A DNA stretch of 64,000 nt from Aliidiomarina celeris (GTDB taxonomy: Bacteria > Pseudomonadota > Gammaproteobacteria > Enterobacterales > Alteromonadaceae), in NCBI RefSeq assembly GCF_003316875.1, contig NZ_QMIL01000003.1, positions 62,001 through 126,000 of the forward strand. The letters are read 5' to 3'. Positions 18,542-26,170 of the stretch are shown here, piece after piece. The position numbers and the translations under genes were made by a program. A model generated the notes under the pieces. It had not been told where the DNA came from and did not search any database. It was given only the letters and a program-made list of their open reading frames with translations. How positions within the stretch are numbered: the stretch's first letter is position 1; every line of letters starts with the position of its first letter.

Positions 18542-19457
18542 AGGTTTTACCTTGCTCGAATTGGTGGCTGTGCTGGCACTCAGTGCCGGGTTACTGTTGT
18601 CGATTACCCAAATTCAAAGCCTTTTGGGGAAAAAACAGAACCTTCATCAAGTAGTTTATGGCATTGAGAGCCTGCAATCTGATTTAATTCGTTTTCAGCG
18701 TGAACATGAGCGAGTGCCGCAGAGTTTGATAGAAGTTTGGGGGCAGAATGTCCCAGCTATAGCGACTGTGAATTCTATTCAACTCCAGGTAGAAGAGGAT
18801 ATCGAGCTGAAGTTGTTGTTCAATACCGAATGGCAAGCGCTTCAAGTTGAACAACGGCTCATGAACACACGCGTGCAAGATAATGCCTTATGGGTACGCG
18901 TACCGAAACTGCATAGGTCTGAATTAGAGGTTGATTCAGAGCAATTTCTCCATCGCTTTGCGGTAACCAACCAGCCTGAGTTAAACCAAATGCATACTGA
19001 TCTTGATATGCATGGCAACAGTCTTCTTAATGTGCGCGATATTAGTGCGACCAGCGGGAGTTTCAGTCACCTGCAAAGTGAAACCTTAAGGCTTGATCAC
19101 TTGCTGAGTGAAACTTTGACGGTGACCGAATCGGCTAATATTGCCGAGTTATCGGCGGATCATGTGTTAGCGCGCACGGCGCAAGTGGATACATTGAGTT
19201 TAGAGGTTCTTGAGAGTGAACTCTTTAGTGGCACAGAAGCGGTTATAGACACCATAACGGCAGAGTCAATTCAAAGTGAAGCGCTGGTTGTGGAGATGGC
19301 AAATTTTCGCACCATGACCACCAAAGAATTAAAGGTAGGGCAGCTCTATGCCACCGATGTGATTGCTGGGGGGATTTCGTTTAATGAGTTGCACCAGCGA
19401 TTACAGGTGTTAGAGGTGCAATGGCTTGACTGCAAAAATAGCGGTGGGTGTCGCTAA
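18528..19457 (+). CDS. pilV: PilV-like minor pilin with repeat-rich C-terminal region
   Basis: I choose ATG 18528 over the GTG just before it because GGAGGG at 18517-18522 is then well spaced. The 309-residue product has a short leader (MHHTKG/FTLLELVAVL, with E5). A pilin helix and a small globular region reach about residue 150. Residues 157-170 (MHTDLDMHGNSLLNVRDI) resemble the linker of R64 PilV-type tip adhesins. About 115 residues of short degenerate repeats (about 165-282) follow, with alternating hydrophobic positions suggesting a beta-helix or stacked strands. The tail has a coiled LNELHQRLQVLEVQ-type helix and a Cys pair (302, 308). No shufflon recombinase or inverted C-terminal cassettes are present. 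A role at the pilus tip is inference. Confidence 0.7.
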   Translation: MHHTKGFTLLELVAVLALSAGLLLSITQIQSLLGKKQNLHQVVYGIESLQSDLIRFQREHERVPQSLIEVWGQNVPAIATVNSIQLQVEEDIELKLLFNTEWQALQVEQRLMNTRVQDNALWVRVPKLHRSELEVDSEQFLHRFAVTNQPELNQMHTDLDMHGNSLLNVRDISATSGSFSHLQSETLRLDHLLSETLTVTESANIAELSADHVLARTAQVDTLSLEVLESELFSGTEAVIDTITAESIQSEALVVEMANFRTMTTKELKVGQLYATDVIAGGISFNELHQRLQVLEVQWLDCKNSGGCR

Positions 19458-20053
19458 TGTTACGTAGAGCAAAGGGTCAAAGCTTAGTAGAAGGGCTCAT
19501 TGCTTTACCCATTTTTTTGTTGTTTTGTGCCGCGCTTGTGCAGCTTGTTTGGCTCTTGCTCGCTCAACATTTATTGAACTCCGCTACTCGGTATGTCGCC
19601 TTACAAGAGAGTGTAAAACCCGGAAGTAGTTTAGAACAGCAGGCTGTTTTCCTGTCGCGGATGAAACCGCTGCCGGGGCGCGGGTACGTGGTCCCGCTTA
19701 TCAGCGTTTTGGAGCCTGAACTAGCGCTCGTGCAGAACGCCGATTTAACCGAAACCGATGCGGGGCAATACCTTCACGATATGGATTATGTGCATATACA
19801 ATTGCAAGAAAGAACCGATCAACAAGCAGAAGCGTGGCTCAAGTTAGCTGTGGTTAATGTGGAAGTGAAGTGGTGTTTTCCGCTTCGTGTACCCTGGGTC
19901 AGTGAAGTGGTTAACGTTGTTGACTGGTTTGCCGATCAAGCTCATCAGGCTTATTGTGCTGGCTACGGGCAAATGGGTACTCCGCATTTTCCACTGCGAA
20001 GTGTGAGCAAAGTACCCTTAAAAGCTACGCGTGAGTGGCAGCCTCAACTGTGA
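19457..20053 (+). CDS. TadE-like pseudopilin
   Basis: The ATG at 19457 overlaps the preceding stop as TAATG; a GTG at 19448 is the alternative. The 198-residue protein begins [18 protein letters not shown], a prepilin-like site with Glu at +5 in the style of TadE/TadF pseudopilins. A hydrophobic segment ending about residue 37 follows. The rest is a soluble domain of about 160 residues with two cysteines. TadE proteins normally accompany Tad/Flp pili. One at the end of an R64-type operon is unusual but plausible as a minor or initiating subunit. Its last 10 nt overlap the end of folD on the opposite strand. Confidence 0.6.
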   Translation: MLRRAKGQSLVEGLIALPIFLLFCAALVQLVWLLLAQHLLNSATRYVALQESVKPGSSLEQQAVFLSRMKPLPGRGYVVPLISVLEPELALVQNADLTETDAGQYLHDMDYVHIQLQERTDQQAEAWLKLAVVNVEVKWCFPLRVPWVSEVVNVVDWFADQAHQAYCAGYGQMGTPHFPLRSVSKVPLKATREWQPQL

Positions 20054-20910
20054 AACTGATTACAAGCAAATAAGGTGTTTTCCATTAAGCAGGCCACGGT
20101 CATGGGGCCAACCCCACCGGGTACAGGGGTTATAAAGCTGGCACGATACTGAGCAACGTCAAACTCGATGTCGCCGCACAGGGAGCCGTCTGCTTTTCGA
20201 TTGATTCCCACGTCAATGACAATTGCTCCGGGTTTAATCCAGTCGCCCGGAATAAAGGCAGCTTTACCCACCGCCGCAATAACAATGTCGGCTTGCCTTA
20301 CATGATGTTCAAGGTTTTGGGTAAAACGATGGCACACGGTTGTGGTAGCGCCGCCGAGTAAGAGTTCTAAGCTCATGGGCCGACCAACAATATTAGAGGC
20401 GCCGACCACTACCGCATGCAAACCATGAATGTCTGTTCCAGTAGAGGCTAATAGCTTCATAACACCCCATGGCGTGCAAGGGCGCAGTAGGGGTATACGT
20501 TGCGCGAGGCGACCAATGTTGTAGGGGTGAAAACCGTCTACGTCTTTGCTTGGCGAAATACGTTCAAGAATGCGCGTCGTGTCGATGCCAGCAGGTAGGG
20601 GAAGTTGTACTAAGATGCCATCAACTGCTGGGTCTGCATTTAATTGATCAACTAACTTCTCTAAGGTTTCTTGCGACACAGTAACCGGTAAGTCATAGGC
20701 GCGAGATTCAAAGCCGACTTCTTCACAGGCTTTCCGTTTGCTGCCCACGTAAACTTTCGATGCTGCGTCTTCCCCTACCAATACAACGGCTAAGCAGGGC
20801 GCGCGTAAGCCTTGCGCTAATCGTTGCTGAACACCCGCTTTTACCGAAGTGCGAATAGTAGCTGCAAGTGCTTTACCGTCAATTAGTTGTGCTGCGTTTG
20901 CCTGTGTCAT
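20044..20910 (-). CDS. folD: methylenetetrahydrofolate dehydrogenase / methenyltetrahydrofolate cyclohydrolase
   Basis: FolD interconverts 5,10-methylene-, 5,10-methenyl- and 10-formyl-tetrahydrofolate, using NADP, for purine and formyl-methionine synthesis. The 288-residue protein has the substrate motif [15 protein letters not shown] with its catalytic lysine. Further signatures are [11 protein letters not shown], the Rossmann segment [22 protein letters not shown] and the C-terminal [18 protein letters not shown]. Length and motifs are normal. It is transcribed toward the pilus operon and overlaps its last gene by 10 nt. Confidence 0.97.
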   Translation of the reverse strand: MTQANAAQLIDGKALAATIRTSVKAGVQQRLAQGLRAPCLAVVLVGEDAASKVYVGSKRKACEEVGFESRAYDLPVTVSQETLEKLVDQLNADPAVDGILVQLPLPAGIDTTRILERISPSKDVDGFHPYNIGRLAQRIPLLRPCTPWGVMKLLASTGTDIHGLHAVVVGASNIVGRPMSLELLLGGATTTVCHRFTQNLEHHVRQADIVIAAVGKAAFIPGDWIKPGAIVIDVGINRKADGSLCGDIEFDVAQYRASFITPVPGGVGPMTVACLMENTLFACNQFHS

Positions 20911-21065
20911 GAAGCGAGGTATCCACGTTGAAATGGGTTAACATCAATGGTGCTCTATTGTCGCAAAAAAGCCTATATATGCCTAGTATTGCGAACAACA
21001 AAGCAGAGAAGTACGGTAGTATTGTTGTAAAAATGAGCGAACGAGCTGTTGCGTTTAAAAAAGGT

Positions 21066-21094
21066 TTGACGATATGACAGCGGGGCGGTAATAT
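21066..21094 (+). promoter_or_regulatory. promoter of the tRNA cluster
   Basis: TTGACG (21066-21071), a 17-nt spacer and TAATAT (21089-21094) form a near-consensus sigma-70 promoter. It is followed at once by a GC-rich discriminator (CGCCCCCG), the hallmark of stringently controlled stable-RNA promoters. It lies about 60 bp before the first tRNA. Confidence 0.85.
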
Positions 21095-21152
21095 TCGCCC
21101 CCGTTGTCACCCGGCGCATGAAAACGCTTCGGAAGCATAAAAGTAATAAGTT

Positions 21153-21229
21153 CGGCGAGTAGCGCAGCTTGGTAGCGCACTTGGTTTGGGTCCAAGGGGT
21201 CGCTGGTTCGAATCCAGTCTCGCCGACCA
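21153..21229 (+). tRNA. tRNA-Pro (anticodon TGG), copy 1
   Basis: This is a 77-nt cloverleaf with acceptor CGGCGAG/CTCGCCG, anticodon stem CTTGG/CCAAG, loop TTTGGGT (anticodon TGG), a normal T-arm GGTTCGAATCC, discriminator A and an encoded CCA. It is identical base for base to the copy at 21592. It is the first gene of a four-tRNA transcript. Confidence 0.97.
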
Positions 21230-21290
21230 TTTACTTGGTTGCAGAAGATTGTTTAATGCAAAAGAACAGCAGGAATTAGTTCCAAGCCGC

Positions 21291-21367
<77 letters not shown>

Positions 21368-21474
21368 GTCTTGCAAAGGTTAATTATTTCTTTGTAACGG
21401 CCTAAGTACTGGCGTGTAATGTTTAGGTTTTATAAGCCTTGAGAAGGCGAATAAGGCAACAAATACCTATCAGT

Positions 21475-21551
21475 GGTGGGTGTAGCTCAGTTGGTAGAGC
21501 CCCGGATTGTGATTCCGGTTGTCGTGGGTTCGAGTCCCATCATCCACCCCA
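21475..21551 (+). tRNA. tRNA-His (anticodon GTG)
   Basis: The start at 21475 includes the extra G(-1) needed by histidyl-tRNA synthetase. It faces discriminator C73. The acceptor is GTGGGTG/CATCCAC with one G-U pair. The anticodon loop is TTGTGAT (anticodon GTG), the T-arm GGTTCGAGTCC, and CCA is encoded. Confidence 0.97.
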
Positions 21552-21591
21552 TCTTTAAAGCACTCTAGCTTTGTTTAATCAAGGTGAATGT

Positions 21592-21668
21592 CGGCGAGTA
21601 GCGCAGCTTGGTAGCGCACTTGGTTTGGGTCCAAGGGGTCGCTGGTTCGAATCCAGTCTCGCCGACCA
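21592..21668 (+). tRNA. tRNA-Pro (anticodon TGG), copy 2
   Basis: This is identical over all 77 nt to the copy at 21153, including CCA. Flanking sequence is different on both sides, so the duplication or its homogenisation stops at the gene ends. In enterobacteria the comparable cluster is Arg-His-Leu-Pro; here no Leu tRNA is present and Pro occurs at both ends. Confidence 0.97.
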
Positions 21669-21696
21669 TTTTCCCAATATCTCAACTCATTCGTAA

Positions 21697-21724
21697 TACG
21701 CTCAATATAGCGTAATGTCTTTTT
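21697..21724 (+). terminator. probable terminator of the tRNA cluster
   Basis: A 6-bp stem (TACGCT with AGCGTA, loop CAATAT) is followed five bases later by TTTTT. It sits between the last tRNA and the convergent DUF1415 gene. The stem is short, so efficiency may be modest. Confidence 0.5.
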
Positions 21725-21730
21725 CAAGCG

Positions 21731-22273
21731 TTATGAGCGGCAGGCCTTCAACTGTGCTGCCAATTCCGCGTTCCCTAATTTTCGCATTAACTCGATATTG
21801 TTGAGCGGAATTTGCTCGGGCTTAGGGTAACGCGCCAACACTTTTTCCATTTGCTCACTTCTTAATATATGCAAAAGCGGCCATGGAGAGCGGTTAGTGT
21901 AATTTGCTGGATCCTGTTCTTCACTGTCGGCAAAACAGTAGTTGGGATGAAAGTGAGCGAGTTGAAACTCCGTAGCCCAGCCGTGCGTATTGAGAATTTG
22001 CTCGGCGAGTCCAACGCGATTTAAAAACGATTCAAAAGTAGCCACAGTTGGCCATATTATTAACGTTGTGCTGGTGTCAGGATGTGCCATCAGGTATCCA
22101 ATTTCAGTACAGAAGCGATCATAAACGGCGTTGTCGTCGGCACTGTTGTCGACGGTAAAGCGAATACGTTGTTGCGCAAACTCACGATGTGCGAAAGGGC
22201 AGAGGTTAAGGCCAATAACGAGCCGTTCGAGCCACAGCTGTGTTTGTGAAATCATTGAACTTTCTGCGCTCAT
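21731..22273 (-). CDS. DUF1415 family protein
   Basis: This 180-residue protein has the DUF1415 signature at its N-terminus (WLERLVIGLNLCPFAHREF) with a conserved cysteine. The conserved TTLIIWPTVATFESFL block follows, then FHPNYCFADSEEQDPANYTNRSPWPLLHILR. The family is widespread in proteobacteria and has no established function. AGAGGGA lies 8 nt before the ATG at 22273, which decides the start. No signal peptide or membrane segment is visible. Its only neighbour on this strand is folD, beyond the tRNAs, so it appears monocistronic. Confidence 0.9.
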   Translation of the reverse strand: MSAESSMISQTQLWLERLVIGLNLCPFAHREFAQQRIRFTVDNSADDNAVYDRFCTEIGYLMAHPDTSTTLIIWPTVATFESFLNRVGLAEQILNTHGWATEFQLAHFHPNYCFADSEEQDPANYTNRSPWPLLHILRSEQMEKVLARYPKPEQIPLNNIELMRKLGNAELAAQLKACRS

Positions 22274-22330
22274 CTACTATCCCTCTAGGCTATTCACGTT
22301 CTATTATACGGCAATTGAAAAGACAGGGTA

Positions 22331-23614
22331 ATGATTATGGAACCGCATTTACTGGAGCGCGCTCGTGAGCTTTCAGACCGTTTAGTGCAACTACAAACGC
22401 CGATTCGGATTCTCGACGCGGTGAATTGGCCGCGGGATATTCGAGAATCGTTCTTTGCGGCTAAAGGCGAAAAATTACCAAATATCGACAAATCATTTTA
22501 TGCCAGCCGCCCGCCGGGCTTTGACACCGCGGAATTGCGCCATGCGCTTGCGGACCTACAGCGTGACATTGTGCGTAATTTGGGGCAGCTGAGCCCCATT
22601 TCTCAGCTGATGAAACGCGCGTGCCGCGAGTATCGTGACGTTATTCGCATGATCGAAGCTCGCGGCAGCGAAGAATTTCATGAGTTATCGGTCGAACTTT
22701 ATGGCCACCCAGACGATGTATTTCATGCGGGGGAACCGACTTTAGCAGAGCTTGCTGCCATGTTGCGAAGTCCATTGGCGAGTTTACTTGACAGTGACGC
22801 GTTGCCTGAGGAAAAGAAGAATATTGAAGCGGCAGTGGCGGTAGACAAACTGCAAGCTCAGTTGAATGCCAGTATGCCCGGGCTGAATGTGAATGTAATG
22901 CTTTCGGACGGGATCGTGAGCGACGCGGCAGCGGGCGCGGACCGAATTAAAATGAATCAAGACGTGAAATTTTCTCAGCGGGAACTTGATATTTTAGAGG
23001 TTCACGAAGGCTGGATTCATGTGGGGACTACCCAGAACGGACTTGCGCAGCCTTATCTTACCTGCTTGAGCAAGGGCACGCCGAGTGCGACCATTACACA
23101 AGAAGGCCTTGCGGTGTTAACCGAGGTCATTACACTGCGCTCAACCCCACGCCGCTTGGCGAAACTGGTTGGCCGTATTGAGGCGGTAAAGCAAGCCGCC
23201 GACGGCGCAGACTTTATTGAGGTGTTTCGCGATTGTTTAAGCAAAGGCATGAGTAAAGAGGAAGCGTATACGTTAACGCAACGCGTATTCCGTGGCAGCA
23301 CGCCAAACGGCGCCCCGTTCACGAAAGATCTCGCCTATATTCGCGGTTTTGTTTTAGTGTACAACCTCATTCGTGTTGCTATTCAGTTGGGGCGTATTGA
23401 CCGTTTGCCGTTGTTGTTAACGGGTAAAGTAGCGGTCGACGACTTCCGGCAAATTTGTGAATTACACGACTCGGGTGTTATTGAAGCGCCGAAGTACGTG
23501 CCTCCTCACTTTAAAGACTTACGCGGTCTTGCAACATGGCTCAGCGTTGGACGGTTCTTAGGTGATTTTTCCTTTACGCAACTAGAGAATGACTACCGAC
23601 CATTGATTCCTTAA
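22331..23614 (+). CDS. QEGLA-motif protein (DUF1704), putative zinc peptidase
   Basis: This 427-residue protein is of the type annotated as 'flavohemoglobin expression-modulating QEGLA motif protein'. It carries HEGWIH at residues 225-230, an HExxxH zinc-binding motif. QEGLA at 257-261 supplies E258, a plausible third ligand or catalytic residue. The same DUF1704 fold and HExxxH arrangement occur in the eukaryotic MATCAP/TMCP tubulin carboxypeptidases, so a metallo-carboxypeptidase activity is likely; the bacterial substrate is unknown. The first ATG has AGGG 7 nt upstream. It is divergent from the DUF1415 gene (57-nt gap) and 25 nt upstream of the MetC-like gene. Confidence 0.85.
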   Translation: MIMEPHLLERARELSDRLVQLQTPIRILDAVNWPRDIRESFFAAKGEKLPNIDKSFYASRPPGFDTAELRHALADLQRDIVRNLGQLSPISQLMKRACREYRDVIRMIEARGSEEFHELSVELYGHPDDVFHAGEPTLAELAAMLRSPLASLLDSDALPEEKKNIEAAVAVDKLQAQLNASMPGLNVNVMLSDGIVSDAAAGADRIKMNQDVKFSQRELDILEVHEGWIHVGTTQNGLAQPYLTCLSKGTPSATITQEGLAVLTEVITLRSTPRRLAKLVGRIEAVKQAADGADFIEVFRDCLSKGMSKEEAYTLTQRVFRGSTPNGAPFTKDLAYIRGFVLVYNLIRVAIQLGRIDRLPLLLTGKVAVDDFRQICELHDSGVIEAPKYVPPHFKDLRGLATWLSVGRFLGDFSFTQLENDYRPLIP

Positions 23615-23639
23615 TAGGGTGTGGTAACAAGGGTTTTTT

Positions 23640-24836
23640 ATGACGCTTAAACACAATGGCTATGAAATAGAAACGAAGATTGCGCAAGCTTTGAATGCTG
23701 ACAATAAAGCCGCTGAAGATCATGCTGTTGGCGGCGTAGTGCCGGCTATTCATATGTCGACTACTTATTATCGAGATGCCGACAATGAGTATCGTAGTGG
23801 CCGCGTGTATGGCCGCGACGATAATCCAACGTTTTTGCCTGCTGAACAGTTGTTGGCGAATTTAGAGCAGGGTGAAGAATCCTTGCTTTTTAGCTCGGGC
23901 ATGGCCGCAGCGGTTGCTGTTTTTTACGCCCTAACACCGGGTTCTACAGTATTTGCTCCAAAGGTGATGTATTGGGCGCTACGCAACTGGCTAGCGGGTA
24001 CGGCGACCGAGTGGGGGTTAAAGGTTCAATTTCTGGATATGACCGATACAGGGCAAGTGGTGCAAGCCTTGCACGAGCAAAAGCCTGCCTTAATTTGGCT
24101 TGAGTCACCGGCAAATCCGTTGTGGCAAGTAACGGATATAGCGACAATTGCCGCAGCGGCAAAAGGCGTGGGCAGCTTGGTTGCCGTAGATTCAACGGTA
24201 GCGACGCCGATATTTTGCCAGCCACTTTCGCTCGGTGCGGATATTGTAATGCACTCGGCAACAAAGTATTTAAATGGACATTCAGATGTTGTGGCTGGTG
24301 CGCTCGTTACCCGCCACAAAACCGATTTTTGGTTACGCGTTCGTCAGCAGCGGCGGCAAGCCGGAGCTATTTTGTCCCCTTTCGACGCCTCACAGCTATT
24401 GCGTGGTATGCGCACTTTAGCACTGCGCGTCCGATATTCAGCGGCCTCGGCGTTATGGTTGGCAGAGCAACTGCAACAACACCCGCGAGTCGCCGCAGTC
24501 TTGTATCCGGGCTTGCCAAGCTGTGCTGGGCATGAAATTGCCAAGGCACAATGGCAAGGCGGGTTTGGTGGCATGCTTTCGGTGCGCTTTAAAGATAGCT
24601 CTGATTCTGCAGCTGATTTTGCAGCTGATTTCGCAATAAAGGTAGCCGCGCACACCAAGCTTTGGAAACGAGCCACGTCGTTAGGCGCAGTAGAGAGCTT
24701 GATTGAACATAGGGCGAGTATTGAGGGGCCGGGCACGCCAGTTCCACACGACTTGTTGCGTTTGTCGGTGGGTATTGAAGCTCCGCAGGATTTATTGAAT
24801 GACCTTGAGCAAGCAATGCAACGCGCCGGTGACTAG
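23640..24836 (+). CDS. metC: Cys/Met-metabolism PLP enzyme, probable cystathionine beta-lyase
   Basis: This 398-residue fold-type I PLP enzyme has the gamma-family signature with Schiff-base lysine K209 in MHSATKYLNGHSDVVAGA. Other signatures are YGRDDNPT near residue 58, LFSSGMAAAVAV near 83, and SLGAVESLIEHRAS near the C-terminus. The family includes cystathionine beta-lyase, gamma-synthase and gamma-lyases. The SLGAVESLIEHR block and overall plan favour a lyase, but the exact reaction cannot be settled by eye. AAGGG precedes the ATG. A direct in-frame repeat (SAADFAADFA, near residue 322) marks a small local duplication. It overlaps the yigZ-like gene by 38 nt. Confidence 0.75.
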   Translation: MTLKHNGYEIETKIAQALNADNKAAEDHAVGGVVPAIHMSTTYYRDADNEYRSGRVYGRDDNPTFLPAEQLLANLEQGEESLLFSSGMAAAVAVFYALTPGSTVFAPKVMYWALRNWLAGTATEWGLKVQFLDMTDTGQVVQALHEQKPALIWLESPANPLWQVTDIATIAAAAKGVGSLVAVDSTVATPIFCQPLSLGADIVMHSATKYLNGHSDVVAGALVTRHKTDFWLRVRQQRRQAGAILSPFDASQLLRGMRTLALRVRYSAASALWLAEQLQQHPRVAAVLYPGLPSCAGHEIAKAQWQGGFGGMLSVRFKDSSDSAADFAADFAIKVAAHTKLWKRATSLGAVESLIEHRASIEGPGTPVPHDLLRLSVGIEAPQDLLNDLEQAMQRAGD

Positions 24837-25431
24837 TTTTGAGATACCGGCTGGACCGGCGGAAATCGAGCTTGAGATCAAGAAAAGCCGCTTTATTGCC
24901 CGAGCAGACGCGGCTTCCTCTCGTGAACAAGCCTTGGCTGTTTTACAGCACATGCGTGCTCGTTTTCCGGACGCACGCCATCATTGTTGGGCTTATCAGC
25001 TCGGTGCGCCAAGCTCGCCTTTTAGTGCGGCTATGAACGACGATGGTGAGCCTTCGGGAACGGCCGGCAAGCCAATCTTGAATGTGATACAGCACAAATC
25101 GATAGGCAATCTGATGGTGGTGGTGTCGCGCTATTTCGGTGGCGTAAAGCTTGGTGCGGGTGGCTTAGTGCGAGCATATTCTGCAGCCGCAGAACAAGCC
25201 ATTGCCACTTTGCCGCTAACCACCTATGAACCTTTAAGCGAACACTGTATTTACTGTGACTTTGCCCACGAACAGCTCGTGCGACAATGGCTGCTTGAAC
25301 AGCAAGGGGAAATTGCCGCTGTGGAATACGGCCAGGAAGTTGCCTTAACGGTTCGGTTACCCACCACAAAAACAGCGGCTTTCGTTGAGTTTCTCGCTCG
25401 CTTGGGGGCTCAATGGACTAAAAATGATTGA
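24799..25431 (+). CDS. yigZ: YigZ/IMPACT family protein
   Basis: This 210-residue protein has the UPF0029/IMPACT N-terminal domain: KKSRFIARA, RFPDARHHCWAYQLG, NDDGEPSGTAGKPILNVI and VVVSRYFGGVKLGAGGLVRAYS. A short C-terminal EF-G-like domain follows. Yeast and mammalian relatives regulate eIF2-kinase signalling; the bacterial role is unclear. The start at 24799 has AGGA at 24786 and overlaps the end of the MetC-like gene by 38 nt; a GTG at 24829 is possible but has no ribosome site. It ends 7 nt from the convergent lipoprotein gene. Confidence 0.9.
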   Translation: MTLSKQCNAPVTSFEIPAGPAEIELEIKKSRFIARADAASSREQALAVLQHMRARFPDARHHCWAYQLGAPSSPFSAAMNDDGEPSGTAGKPILNVIQHKSIGNLMVVVSRYFGGVKLGAGGLVRAYSAAAEQAIATLPLTTYEPLSEHCIYCDFAHEQLVRQWLLEQQGEIAAVEYGQEVALTVRLPTTKTAAFVEFLARLGAQWTKND

Positions 25432-25438
25432 GCCGCGT

Positions 25439-26167
25439 TTAGCGCAAAAGTTCGACAGGATCGAGTTCAACTTTACAAAAATCACTGGGGTAGTGATCGA
25501 ACGTACTCACCCAACTGGAACCTTCACGAGACGTGCGGCCAACGCCCATCACTAATAAGTCTGCCGAGTCGTAATAAAACCCGCGGTAACTGCCGCCTTG
25601 CATACAACCAACGTTTGCGTCGAAACCATAGGCGGTAATTTGTTGGTCAACGTTAATGCGGTCGAAGTAACGTGTTTCACGTCTTAAAAAAGCGTCGAGA
25701 TATTGCTCAACAACGTGGCGAATGCCCGGTAAAATATAGAAACTCCATTGTTGCACCCAACTTTCTTCTGTGGCGCCGCCCGACCAAGCAACAATAGCGT
25801 CGGCAGTTAATTTTCGCTCATAGGCAGCGGTAAATACATAATTCGCGCAGCTGTTGAGGCAGTAGTCTTCAACTTCCAGAGTAAATTGATTGCGATGCAA
25901 CAAGTAACCGAGCTGCATGGCTGCCATAGGGTCACCGCCATCACTGCTAATTGCGAGTGTACGAATGCTTGAGTTTGACTCGAATAGCGCTGTTAGCTTT
26001 CGTGTTGCATCCATGTCGATTGGTCCGCGAATGACAAAGTGATCTTGTTCAAGCGCAACGTAAGTGCTGCTTTCGGCTTCTAAAGCTTGCTGGTTAGAGC
26101 AACCCGCCAGCGTACTGCCGACAATGAGAATGGCGGAAACGCTTTTCAAGAGCTTCAAAAACTGCAT
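25439..26167 (-). CDS. lipoprotein with Clp-protease-like fold (COG3904-like)
   Basis: This 242-residue protein has a signal peptide and lipobox LAGC (acylated C23). The mature part resembles periplasmic Clp/crotonase-fold proteins: VIRGPIDMDATRKLTALF, then ISSDGGDPMAAMQLGYLL (oxyanion-side glycine turn) and CLNSCANYVFTAA with a candidate nucleophile S106. This is the layout of ClpP-like serine peptidases. A catalytic His and Asp could not be assigned confidently, so activity is inference. Four or more cysteines in the mature part could form disulfides. It follows the GGDEF gene by 3 nt on the same strand and is probably cotranscribed with it. Confidence 0.65.
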   Translation of the reverse strand: MQFLKLLKSVSAILIVGSTLAGCSNQQALEAESSTYVALEQDHFVIRGPIDMDATRKLTALFESNSSIRTLAISSDGGDPMAAMQLGYLLHRNQFTLEVEDYCLNSCANYVFTAAYERKLTADAIVAWSGGATEESWVQQWSFYILPGIRHVVEQYLDAFLRRETRYFDRINVDQQITAYGFDANVGCMQGGSYRGFYYDSADLLVMGVGRTSREGSSWVSTFDHYPSDFCKVELDPVELLR

Positions 26168-26170
26168 GGT

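Noticed and set aside
20973-21230. 85-codon minus-strand frame beginning MVGETGFEPATPWTQTKC
   Set aside because: It is the reverse complement of the first tRNA-Pro gene plus its upstream region. Frames with 'GETGFEPATPWTQ' are a well-known artefact of tRNA genes.
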